Shown here piece after piece: positions 26,410-33,548 of a stretch of 40,253 nucleotides of DNA. The stretch's first letter is position 1, and each line of letters starts with the position of its first letter. The notes under the pieces were generated by a model that searched no databases, was not told the origin of the DNA, and worked only from the letters and a program-made list of their open reading frames with translations. The stretch is from positions 1 through 40,253 of the forward strand of contig CAIWXX010000042.1 of assembly GCA_903916735.1 (NCBI GenBank), read 5' to 3'. Source of the DNA: an uncultured Acidobacteriota bacterium. Lineage in GTDB: Bacteria; Acidobacteriota; CAIWXX01. The position numbers and the translations under genes were made by a program.

Positions 26410-27825
26410 ATGGGGATCAATCAGAGGGTTTTTTCTTGGCTTATCTTGAGCGCCGCCATTGGTATTTTTGTGAGTGAGCACATTTCAGCCGAGACCATGA
26501 CGGCGCCGGAATTCGGCGATGTCACAGTCTATGTCCCATTGCGTGCACCAACCTCCCTCGTTCTGTTTGCATCGGGCGATGAGGGCTGGACACCGATGCT
26601 GGAAAAAGTTGCGCACTCGCTGGCAGAACAAAATGCGCTGGTTGTCGGTATCAATACACCCGTCTATTTCCGTTCCTGGCCTGCAAAGCATCGATCGGCT
26701 TTCAACGCCGCCGCCAATTTTCAGGACCTTGGTGAATTTATCCTCTCAGAAAAACGCATCACCTCCTATCTCCCGCCGATCCTCATCGGCTATGGATCCG
26801 GTGGTTCTTTGGTGTATCTGGCATTGGCTCAGTCACCGCCCGGGGAAATCCTCGGCGCCATCAGCCTTGGCTTTTGCCCTGAGCTCAAGATGGGGCGTAC
26901 TCCGTTGCAGCGAGGCCCTCAGATATGGAACGACGCGCCAGGCGGCATCACCCTTCTGCCGGCGCCGGATCTTCATAGCCCGTGGATCGTTTTCCTTGGT
27001 TTCGGGAACGAGAAATGCGATCAAGCGGTCAACGTTGATTTTGTGAAAAAGGTACCTGGGGGAGGGCTCCTCCGAATTGACCAGATCAAGAAAGACCACG
27101 CTTTGGATGTCGCACTACCTCGTATTTGTGAAACGATAAAGCGAATTTCGGAGTCACACAGGCTTCCCTCTGTTCCGCTGACGACCCAAAATGTTGATGA
27201 TCTTCCACTTGTCGAAGTGCCTGCCAATGGCCAGGGTGATCTGCTTACGATCTTTATTTCAGGTGACGGCGGTTGGGCCAGCATCGATAAAGATGTCGCG
27301 GGTTATCTGGCCGGCAAGGGACTTCCTACGATCGGACTCAACTCGCTCCGCTACTTCTGGACCGCAAAGTCTCCGGACATTGCAGCGAAGGATGTCACTC
27401 GCCTCATCAATCACTATCTCTCGACGTGGAAGAAACAAAAAGCAGTGTTGATGGGATACTCGATGGGTGCAGATGTCATCCCTTTCATTGCCAATCGCCT
27501 GCCGCGCGAAACGGCCGCGCGACTGGCAGGCATTGTGTTGATTTCACCTGGGACAAATGCTCAGTTCGAGTTCAAGGTAACCAACTGGTTTGGTGTTAAC
27601 CCGCCGGGGGATGGCCCGGCGATCGCGCCGGAAATCGCCAAAATATTGTCAATTCCCGCTCTCGTCATCTGTGGAGGGGACGATCATGAGTCCCTGTGCC
27701 CGCAGCTGGACTCAAAGAAGTTCGATGTTCGACTTCTTCGAGGCGGTCACCATTTCTTTGGAGACTACGAGACGATCGGAAAAATGATCGGCGATTGGTT
27801 GGCTTTATCTGCTACTGCAAAATGA
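26410..27825 (+). CDS. AcvB/VirJ-family periplasmic hydrolase
   Basis: This protein resembles AcvB of Agrobacterium and relatives, which hydrolyse lysyl-phosphatidylglycerol in the periplasm. It has a signal peptide (VFSWLILSAAIGIFVSEHISA) and two alpha/beta-hydrolase-like halves. The first carries GYGSGG, and the second opens LTIFISGDGGWASIDKDVAG and carries the nucleophile elbow GYSMGADVIPF. The C-terminus has the catalytic-acid and histidine region (CGGDDHESLCP, LRGGHHFFGDY). The start is ATG 26410 (471 aa), 8 nt after GAGGG; upstream in-frame starts at 26278 and 26359 lack good sites and would bury the signal peptide. It follows the solute-binding gene by 92 bp. Confidence 0.85.
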   Translation: MGINQRVFSWLILSAAIGIFVSEHISAETMTAPEFGDVTVYVPLRAPTSLVLFASGDEGWTPMLEKVAHSLAEQNALVVGINTPVYFRSWPAKHRSAFNAAANFQDLGEFILSEKRITSYLPPILIGYGSGGSLVYLALAQSPPGEILGAISLGFCPELKMGRTPLQRGPQIWNDAPGGITLLPAPDLHSPWIVFLGFGNEKCDQAVNVDFVKKVPGGGLLRIDQIKKDHALDVALPRICETIKRISESHRLPSVPLTTQNVDDLPLVEVPANGQGDLLTIFISGDGGWASIDKDVAGYLAGKGLPTIGLNSLRYFWTAKSPDIAAKDVTRLINHYLSTWKKQKAVLMGYSMGADVIPFIANRLPRETAARLAGIVLISPGTNAQFEFKVTNWFGVNPPGDGPAIAPEIAKILSIPALVICGGDDHESLCPQLDSKKFDVRLLRGGHHFFGDYETIGKMIGDWLALSATAK

Positions 27826-27872
27826 AACTGATGTTGGGACCCGCAGGTTGCCGGAGATATGTCTGCAGATGT

Positions 27873-27901
27873 TTGACATCCAATCCTCGCCATCCTATTG
27901 T
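27873..27901 (+). promoter_or_regulatory. Strong-looking sigma-70 promoter for the serine protease gene
   Basis: A perfect TTGACA (27873-27878) is followed after 17 bp by TATTGT (27896-27901). The expected start of transcription is near 27908, only about 8 nt before ATG 27916, so the mRNA would be nearly leaderless unless translation starts at the in-frame ATG 27931. Confidence 0.55.
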
Positions 27902-27915
27902 TCACATAAGAATTG

Positions 27916-29295
27916 ATGGCAATAACTGATATGAATGAGAAGCCATTTCGGCCGTTCGCCAGTTTTTCGATCGCAAAGAAAAAGCATGGCATTCAGCTCG
28001 GAGGTCGCCATCATCGCATTTGGAATGCCCTGATCATTTCGATCGGTCTGGTTTTGAGTGCAGCTTCAATCGCGAAAGCCGCCGAGCGTTCGAAACCGCC
28101 GAGTGGAGTCTTCAACCTGAATCCGCTGATGGACCGATCATGCATCCAACTGGGATTTCTTGATAGCGATTCTCTCATCAAAGAAGATCAGGCGTTGGAA
28201 GGAACGGGCCTGCCGCTGCGGATCGGAGTCGCCAGAGATCTTGGGGGAATCGATTCAATGTGGGGGCAGGAAGAAGCGACCCCGGAAGGCGGCTGGATCT
28301 GGCGGCTGAAGATTGTATCTCCCGGTGCTTACCATCTTAGGTTATCCATCGAGGGCAGCCGAATGCCCGATGGCTGTTCGCTGTTTGTCTATGGAAACAA
28401 TGGTCTGGCGGATGAATATTCCGGCGCCGGGCCTTTTAAGAATGGTGAATTTACAACCTGGGCCGTTGATGGTGATGCCGTGACTCTGGAATTGTTCTGG
28501 CGCAAAATATCCTCACAATCCCTTTCTCGAGAATTGCCGTTCAAGATAGCCTGTCTCTACCACGCCTACCGGTTTCTTGGGGGGCTAGTCGAACAGGCTG
28601 CGCATGAAGGGCTGTGCCATAAGGATGTCACATGCTACGCCGCATGGAAGGATCAGAGGAATGCATCAGCGATGATTTCCTTCACTTCATTCCGTTCATG
28701 GAGTGTCTGTAGCGGCACGATGCTGAACGATGTCTCCAATGATCATAAGCCCTTTTTTATGGCTGCTCATCATTGCATCTCTGATCCGAAAGCAGCCAAG
28801 ACAATTCAGGCCTATTTTTATTACTACACCAATGTATGCAACGCCGGCGGGGCCGATCTCGGCGATTCAAAAAATGGCGCGGTTTATCTGGCAGGCGACT
28901 CAGCCGCTGATTTCAGCCTGGTTCGGCTGACATCGGGCGGTTTTGATGGGGTGTTTTTCGCCGGCTGGGACACTCGAGTCTTCCCATCGGGGACGGAGAT
29001 CGCATGTATTCACCATCCCAAGCGTTCATATCGGCGCATTTCATTCGGCCACATCACCCGCTCGACACCCAACATGTGGCGAATCAATTGGACAGCAGGG
29101 GTAACGGAGGTTGGATCTTCGGGCGGAGGGTTGTTCACACGCAGCCGACACAGATTTATCGGCCAGCTATACGACGGGATCTCCTCGTGTTCGAATCAAA
29201 GTGGATACGACGATTATGGGAAATTCAGTCGAGCCTATTCGCTGGGAGCGAAAGCGTTTCTCGGTAATGCGATTGGGATCGATGGTACATACTAA
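27916..29295 (+). CDS. Exported trypsin-like serine protease (lysyl endopeptidase-like)
   Basis: The protein (459 aa from ATG 27916) has an unusually long N-terminal extension before a hydrophobic export signal (IWNALIISIGLVLSAASIAKA, given here in two parts: IWNALIISIG and LVLSAASIAKA). A pro- or accessory domain of about 160 residues is followed by a chymotrypsin-fold domain. Its catalytic triad is visible: H in MAAHHCI, D in SAADFSLVRL and S in VGSSGGGLF. Several paired cysteines fit disulfides outside the cytoplasm, as in Lys-C/Achromobacter protease I. The cleavage specificity is inferred only from overall resemblance. Confidence 0.85.
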   Translation: MAITDMNEKPFRPFASFSIAKKKHGIQLGGRHHRIWNALIISIGLVLSAASIAKAAERSKPPSGVFNLNPLMDRSCIQLGFLDSDSLIKEDQALEGTGLPLRIGVARDLGGIDSMWGQEEATPEGGWIWRLKIVSPGAYHLRLSIEGSRMPDGCSLFVYGNNGLADEYSGAGPFKNGEFTTWAVDGDAVTLELFWRKISSQSLSRELPFKIACLYHAYRFLGGLVEQAAHEGLCHKDVTCYAAWKDQRNASAMISFTSFRSWSVCSGTMLNDVSNDHKPFFMAAHHCISDPKAAKTIQAYFYYYTNVCNAGGADLGDSKNGAVYLAGDSAADFSLVRLTSGGFDGVFFAGWDTRVFPSGTEIACIHHPKRSYRRISFGHITRSTPNMWRINWTAGVTEVGSSGGGLFTRSRHRFIGQLYDGISSCSNQSGYDDYGKFSRAYSLGAKAFLGNAIGIDGTY

Positions 29296-29403
29296 ATCGG
29301 ATCTGCGTGGCGATATCGAGGGAAATCGTGCGCAACCGAGATTTCCCGCTCTTAAGGTGGATGCGTTTCGGCCTAGCTTTACGAAAAGCCAAAAGGAGGC
29401 ACC

Positions 29404-30447
29404 ATGAGAAAGCTTATAGGTCTCGTTTTTATTCTCGCATTTTTTCTGGCAATTGGAATTTCCGCACACGCACAACCGGCGGCGCAGAAACCTTCTGAGT
29501 TTCAATTGAAAAAGAAAACGGTCATCGGCGGCGACGGTTTTTGGGATTACCTCACACTGGATGGCAACAGCCGGATTTTATACATCGCACATGGAGATCG
29601 TGTGGAAATTCTGAATGTGGATAGTGGCCTCAAAAGCGATCCCATTCCCGGTCTCTCCGGCGTCCACGGAGTCGTGATCGCACCGCAATATGGCCGTGGC
29701 TATATAAGCAATGGCCGCGGTGACTGCGTGACCATCTTTGATCTCAAAACCCGGCAAAAGCTCGGCGAAGTGAAAACCGGCGCCAACCCTGATGCCATTC
29801 TCTATGACGATTTCAGCCACCGGCTGTTTACATTTAATGGCCGGAGTGCCAACGCAACAGTCATTGATGCAGCTAATAATGAAGTCATCGGAACCATCGC
29901 TCTCGGCGGAAAGCCTGAATTTGCGGTTTCTGATGCAAAAGGAATCATCTACGCCAATATTGAAGATACCAGCGAGATCGTGTGCTTGGACTCGGGAAAA
30001 CTACAAGTCCTGCATAGATGGAAACTGGCACCGGGAGAAGAGCCGAGCGGTCTCGCTCTGGATACAAAAAACAACCGCCTCTTCAGTGTATGCAGCAACC
30101 GCATCTTGGTGGTCATGAATGCAGAGAACGGTGCTATTGTGACGACGCTGCCCATAGGTAGCGGTTCGGATGGAGTCAAATTTGATCCCGACACAAGCCT
30201 GATCTTCAGCTCCAATGGCGAAGGAACCTTGACGGTCATTCATCAGGATGCTCCTGACAAGTATTCTGTTGTGGAGACAGTGACAACCGCGCATGGAGCT
30301 CGAACGCTGGCCGTAGATGTTCTAACCCACCGCGTTTTTGTGGCCACGGCCGAATTAGGCCCTGCACCGGCAGCGACTGCTGAACAGCCTCATCCTCGAC
30401 CCTCAATCGTTCCAAGTACCTTCATGATTCTTGAATTTGGAAAGTAG
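29404..30447 (+). CDS. Exported YncE/YVTN-type beta-propeller protein
   Basis: The 347-aa protein starts with a signal peptide (MRKLIGLVFILAFFLAIGIS, then AHAQ). It then has about six repeats of the YVTN/YncE kind, with segments such as LDGNSRILYIAHGDRVEILN, YGRGYISNGRGDCVTIFDL and VDVLTHRVFVATAE. These proteins form a seven-bladed propeller in the periplasm; their ligand is usually unknown. ATG 29404 follows AGGAGG at ideal spacing. It lies 108 bp downstream of the protease gene and is the last ordinary gene before the accessory region. Confidence 0.88.
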   Translation: MRKLIGLVFILAFFLAIGISAHAQPAAQKPSEFQLKKKTVIGGDGFWDYLTLDGNSRILYIAHGDRVEILNVDSGLKSDPIPGLSGVHGVVIAPQYGRGYISNGRGDCVTIFDLKTRQKLGEVKTGANPDAILYDDFSHRLFTFNGRSANATVIDAANNEVIGTIALGGKPEFAVSDAKGIIYANIEDTSEIVCLDSGKLQVLHRWKLAPGEEPSGLALDTKNNRLFSVCSNRILVVMNAENGAIVTTLPIGSGSDGVKFDPDTSLIFSSNGEGTLTVIHQDAPDKYSVVETVTTAHGARTLAVDVLTHRVFVATAELGPAPAATAEQPHPRPSIVPSTFMILEFGK

Positions 30448-30489
30448 AGAGAGATATATCTTCCAACCTCAGAGTCATGGGCTTTCGAC

Positions 30490-30810
30490 TTGCGGGGTGG
30501 CTTTTCGCTGGAACCATGTGAAATCGTAGAACCTGCGGATGAGTGGATCAAAGCGAGAAAGAAGACGTGGTCGCACCTGATACAGCAAGTTTACGATGCA
30601 ACTCCTTTGCTCAGCGATTGTGGTGGTATGATGAAAATCATTTCTGTGATCGAGGCGCGCCATCAATCGAATGTTGTTGGCAAAATCCTGGCGAGCATCA
30701 AGTTCGTTTTCGAAGTTCTCCAGCTCCCAGAACGTCCGCCGCCTGCCTTCTCGCCCGAGCCGGACGGCGATTGGGACGATGGCTCCAGCTCAGATGCCTT
30801 CTGCTTCTAG
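30490..30810 (+). pseudogene. IS91-like transposase, C-terminal remnant
   Basis: The translation WIKARKKTWSHLIQQVYDAT, then CGGMMKIISVIEARHQSNVV, GKILASIKF and LQLPERPPP resembles the C-terminal zinc-finger end of IS91-family Y2 transposases. In that family the pattern is R-x-W-x-x-L-x-x-V-Y-x-x-DPL-x-CP-x-CGG-x-MKII. The first cysteine pair of the finger is lost (SDCGG), the catalytic part of the transposase is absent upstream, and the tail is out of pattern. This is a dead fragment. The longer overlapping frame (30543-31076) has no family resemblance. Confidence 0.6.
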
Positions 30811-30919
30811 TCAGCCCCGAGCAATCACGCAGCAGGAAACCTTTACCTCACTTTGACTCAGCTTTCAAAATGCGCCACTCTAAACACATGTTTTTGCTGC
30901 AAACCGCCAAAAACGTCTC

Positions 30920-30969
30920 CTCCTGGCACCCGTCGGTCATCTCCGGAGATGACGGATGGGTGCCAGGAG
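30920..30969. repeat. Near-perfect 50-bp palindrome
   Basis: Two 25-bp arms (CTCCTGGCACCC...TCATCTCC and its reverse complement) meet with no spacer between 30944 and 30945 and differ at two positions. This forms a very stable hairpin or cruciform. No T run follows. It occurs once in the window and lies between a transposase fragment and an integron-type site, so a REP/MITE-like element is likelier than a terminator. Confidence 0.75.
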
Positions 30970-31160
30970 TAGTTCTGTTGTCCCCATATTACTACAGTTG
31001 TAGAGTTTTCGGTATCTGGTTGGAAAAACAAACCCCTATAGCCCCCTGTAGCCGGCGGGTAAATGGGTACGTTTAGCATGGCGTTTATAGGTTCAGTATA
31101 TTTGAAAAGGCAATCTACTTGAAACTCGGTTCGTTCACGGTAAAATTGAAAGTTATCGTT

Positions 31161-31189
31161 GCGGTCAGCTTAGCCGCCGTCCGTTAGCT
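31161..31189 (+). repeat. Right half of an integron-type attC site (R' core GTTAGCT)
   Basis: The sequence GGTCAGCTTAGCCGCCGTCC followed by GTTAGCT (31183-31189) matches the right half of an attC site: an L'-like box GTCAGCTT and the GTTRRRY-type crossover core. It is complementary to the left half found at 31649-31674 on the far side of the GNAT gene. In an integrated cassette this is where the cassette's first bases (TTAGCT) begin. Confidence 0.55.
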
Positions 31190-31221
31190 GGCGCGAACAA
31201 AGCAACTAAAGAGAAATCCAA

Positions 31222-31671
31222 ATGACTAAACAATTGTTAAATACTATTCAGTTCAAAGAGCCTCTTCCAAATATTATTGATTATTGGAATCTATTTAATA
31301 CTACTGGATGGAATGTTGAATATAATTTTACGACTGCTGATCTGGAAAAAGCTATTAAGAACAGTTGGTATTCGTTATCGGTATTTAATTCTGAAAAGTT
31401 AATAGGTTTTGGCAGGGTGATAGCCGATGGTATTCATCATGCTTTGATTGTTGACCTGATTGTCCATCCGGATTATCAAGGCAAAGGAATCGGTTCTATG
31501 CTTTTAGATAGATTGGTCAAGAAATGCGAAGAAAATAAGATAAGGGATATTCAGTTGTTTGCGGCTTCGGATAAATATGAGTTCTATGAGAAACATAATT
31601 TTGAAAAACGACCACCAAATGCACCTGGAATGCAATATAAAACGCGCCAGCTAACCAGGCGCTCAAGCTGA
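31222..31671 (+). CDS. GNAT-family N-acetyltransferase (cassette-borne)
   Basis: This 149-aa protein has the GNAT acetyl-CoA-binding motif A, LIVHPDYQGKGIGSMLLDRL (Q/R-x-x-G-x-G/A), followed by motif B with FYEKHNF near the C-terminus. The substrate is unknown; close-type proteins acetylate small molecules or proteins. The gene is visibly more AT-rich than its neighbours, starts 27 nt after a cassette-type core site and ends with its TGA inside an attC half, which is typical of integron cassette genes. The last ten residues (QLTRRSS region) are encoded by the attC itself. GAGAAATCC precedes the ATG. Confidence 0.85.
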   Translation: MTKQLLNTIQFKEPLPNIIDYWNLFNTTGWNVEYNFTTADLEKAIKNSWYSLSVFNSEKLIGFGRVIADGIHHALIVDLIVHPDYQGKGIGSMLLDRLVKKCEENKIRDIQLFAASDKYEFYEKHNFEKRPPNAPGMQYKTRQLTRRSS

Positions 31672-31674
31672 CGG
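31649..31674 (+). repeat. Left half of an integron-type attC site (R'' core AGCTAAC)
   Basis: AGCTAAC (31649-31655, RYYYAAC-type) followed by CAGGCGCTCAAGCTGACGG matches the left half of attC sites, where the L'' box has the form GCTCAAGC-x-GACG. AGCTAAC is the exact complement of the core GTTAGCT at 31183-31189, and the 13-bp segment 31643-31655 is an exact inverted copy of 31183-31195. No right half follows before the next gene at 31747, so the site is truncated on this side. Confidence 0.6.
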
Positions 31675-31746
31675 AATGAGCTCACTGCAAAATTCATAGC
31701 GAAGATAGGTGCATTACAAATTTAAAATTATCAGACGGAAGATGAA

Positions 31747-32286
31747 ATGAATACTCAAGTTCTAGTGGCGTACGCCACAAAACATGGTGCAACAGCAGAG
31801 ATTGCAGAAAAAATTGGCGAAGTGCTTCGGCAAGCGGGCATTCATACCGACGTGCTGCCTATGAACCGCATCAACAACCTGCACTCCTATAAAGCAGTTA
31901 TTTTGGGCAGTGCGGTTTATATCGGACGATGGCGTAAAGAGGCGGCGAAATTCTTGAAAGCCAACGAGGAGGTACTGGCAGAGCAATTGGTGTGGCTGTT
32001 TTCAAGCGGGCCTACGGGCAAGAGGAATCCGGTGGAATTACTGAAAGGCTGGTACTTCCCCCCCGCACTGCAGCCAATCGCTGACCGCATCCAGCCACAG
32101 GGCATTGCAGTCTTTCATGGAGTAGTTGATGTGAAGAAGTCGAGCTTCATTGAAAAATGGATGATCAACAAGGTCAAAGCGCCTCTCGGTGACTTCCGTG
32201 ATTGGGAAGCCATTTCTTCATGGGCTGCGGTTATCGCCAATGTATTGATAGAAAAGAGTCGGGCGCCAGGAACGCAATCAAAATGA
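31747..32286 (+). CDS. Flavodoxin-domain protein, HemG-like
   Basis: The 179-aa protein begins MNTQVLVAYATKHGATAEIA, a flavodoxin-type FMN phosphate-binding loop (T-x-H-G-x-T). It continues with AVILGSAVYIGRWRKEA, the second FMN loop of menaquinone-dependent protoporphyrinogen oxidase (HemG) and relatives. LFSSGPTGKRN follows. The length fits HemG. Because no haem genes are near, a general flavodoxin-like redox role is as likely as protoporphyrinogen oxidation. It lies about 75 bp after the attC half-site, in the accessory region. Confidence 0.82.
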   Translation: MNTQVLVAYATKHGATAEIAEKIGEVLRQAGIHTDVLPMNRINNLHSYKAVILGSAVYIGRWRKEAAKFLKANEEVLAEQLVWLFSSGPTGKRNPVELLKGWYFPPALQPIADRIQPQGIAVFHGVVDVKKSSFIEKWMINKVKAPLGDFRDWEAISSWAAVIANVLIEKSRAPGTQSK

Positions 32287-32343
32287 GAGCATCTTAAAGG
32301 AAGCAAGAAACAGAAATGAGAAACACGAAAGGATGTTTTACCA

Positions 32344-32760
32344 ATGACATGTGCTATGAAAGATTCTAAACTCAAGGTACATGAAGTGCTGTCTGCAATA
32401 AACCAGGCATGGCGAAGCAATACTCCTCTCGGGATGTCGCAGTACTTGCATCCTGATATTGTCATGAAATACCCTGGATTCTCCGGTGAAGTAGCAGGGC
32501 GTGATGCACTTCTCGCAAGTTTTGTTGAATTCTGTACAAACGCTAAAATTCTCGAGTATCAAGAGAGCAACGAACAAATTAATGTTGTTGGAAATTGTGC
32601 TGTGGCAAGTTTTCAATTCGAGATGTTGTATGAACGAACGAAATATCAGGAACGATCAAAGGGACGAGACCTTTGGGTGTTTCAATGCATTTCTGATACG
32701 TGGGTTGCAGTATGGCGAACGATGATGGAATTAGAGGAAGTGCGAGAGACTCGTAAGTAA
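32344..32760 (+). CDS. NTF2-like (SnoaL/DUF4440-type) small protein
   Basis: The 138-aa protein shows the NTF2-like cone fold pattern: an N-terminal helix (VHEVLSAINQAWRSNTPLGM), YLHPDIVMKYPGFSGEVAGR with the usual A-G-R-DALLA segment, then strands VVGNCAVASFQFEML and a terminal GRDLWVFQCISDTWVAVWRT, given here in two blocks. Members range from ketosteroid isomerase-like enzymes to binding proteins, and the pocket residues do not identify one here. The start at 32344 is supported by GAAAGGATG upstream. The function is unknown. Confidence 0.75.
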   Translation: MTCAMKDSKLKVHEVLSAINQAWRSNTPLGMSQYLHPDIVMKYPGFSGEVAGRDALLASFVEFCTNAKILEYQESNEQINVVGNCAVASFQFEMLYERTKYQERSKGRDLWVFQCISDTWVAVWRTMMELEEVRETRK

Positions 32761-32850
32761 GACTGCGCTGCCTCATCCGCCCATCAATCTTTGCTTGTCC
32801 AGAAGAATGCATCACAACCGGAGGCCGCTTGCACAAGGAGTAATATCATT

Positions 32851-33294
32851 ATGCAAATTGAGAAGGAATTCATAAAAGTAGTTTCTATTTGTTTGCCAAA
32901 GCATTTGAACGTATCATCCATGCGGTTCATCAACTCGATGACAAGCAAATATGGCATCGTCCATCAAGCAATTCAAATAGTGTCGGCATAATTCTCCAGC
33001 ATGTATCGGGAAATCTTAATCAATGGGTTTGTTCTGCTATTGGCGGCGAAGATTTCGAGCGAAATAGACCACAAGAGTTTAGAGATCAAAACATTATCCC
33101 CAAAAAAGATCTTATTCAAAAAATACATGCGTTGGATAAGAAAATTCAAGATGTGCTTTTACAGGTTACATAAGAATCCTTGCTTTCAAATTGCCGCATT
33201 CAAGGATTCGATGAAACAGTTATGTCCGCATTAATCGTAACGTTGACACATTTAGAACTGCATAGCGGTCAAATCTCATTCCTTGCAAACAGTG
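32851..33294 (+). pseudogene. DinB-family (DUF1572) protein, broken
   Basis: The frame from ATG 32851 (MQIEKEFIKVVSICL) must shift by one base near 32885-32895 to continue as AKAFERIIHAVHQLDDKQIW, LQHVSGNLNQWV and GGEDFERNRPQEF, the typical DUF1572/DinB four-helix metalloprotein sequence. A TAA at 33171-33173 then interrupts the same frame before ESLLSNCRIQGFDETVMSAL and LTHLELHSGQISFL. The C-terminus runs into the 3' end of the opposite SBBP gene, so it is also truncated. AAGGAG precedes the ATG. The gene is at least doubly broken unless these are sequencing errors. Confidence 0.75.
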
Positions 33295-33316
33295 TAGCCG
33301 CTGCTTCGCTGCGATG

Positions 33317-33548
33317 CTCATCACTTCACCTGGAACTGGAACGTATTGCTAGTCTGGCCGTTGACCTCGACGTAGACACCGACTATTCCCTTCTTGACTT
33401 TGGGGATTGTGACCTTGAGTGATGTCGTTTTGGCTTTGTTGATGGATTTCACTTTCTTCGTGCCGAAATACACAATATTTTTCTTTTTGTCGGTCGAAAA
33501 GCCGGTGCTGTTGATGGTAGCGCTCGAGCCCGGCTTGCTGGTCTTGGA
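33317..33548 (-). repeat. Direct repeat (copy 1) covering a shared C-terminal domain
   Basis: About 232 bp here are nearly identical, without gaps, to 35082-35313 (offset 1765 bp). They encode the last 75 residues of each of two tandem propeller genes. Confidence 0.85.

Larger units (their letters stand above)
30811..31221. other. Gene-free stretch between transposase remnant and GNAT cassette
   Basis: These 411 bp contain the 50-bp palindrome at 30920-30969 and the attC half-site at 31161-31189. No credible gene is seen. The base composition falls toward AT-rich from about 31080 on. Confidence 0.6.

Noticed and set aside
30543-31076. A 177-aa open frame on the plus strand
   Set aside because: It reads through the transposase remnant in the wrong frame and across the palindrome.
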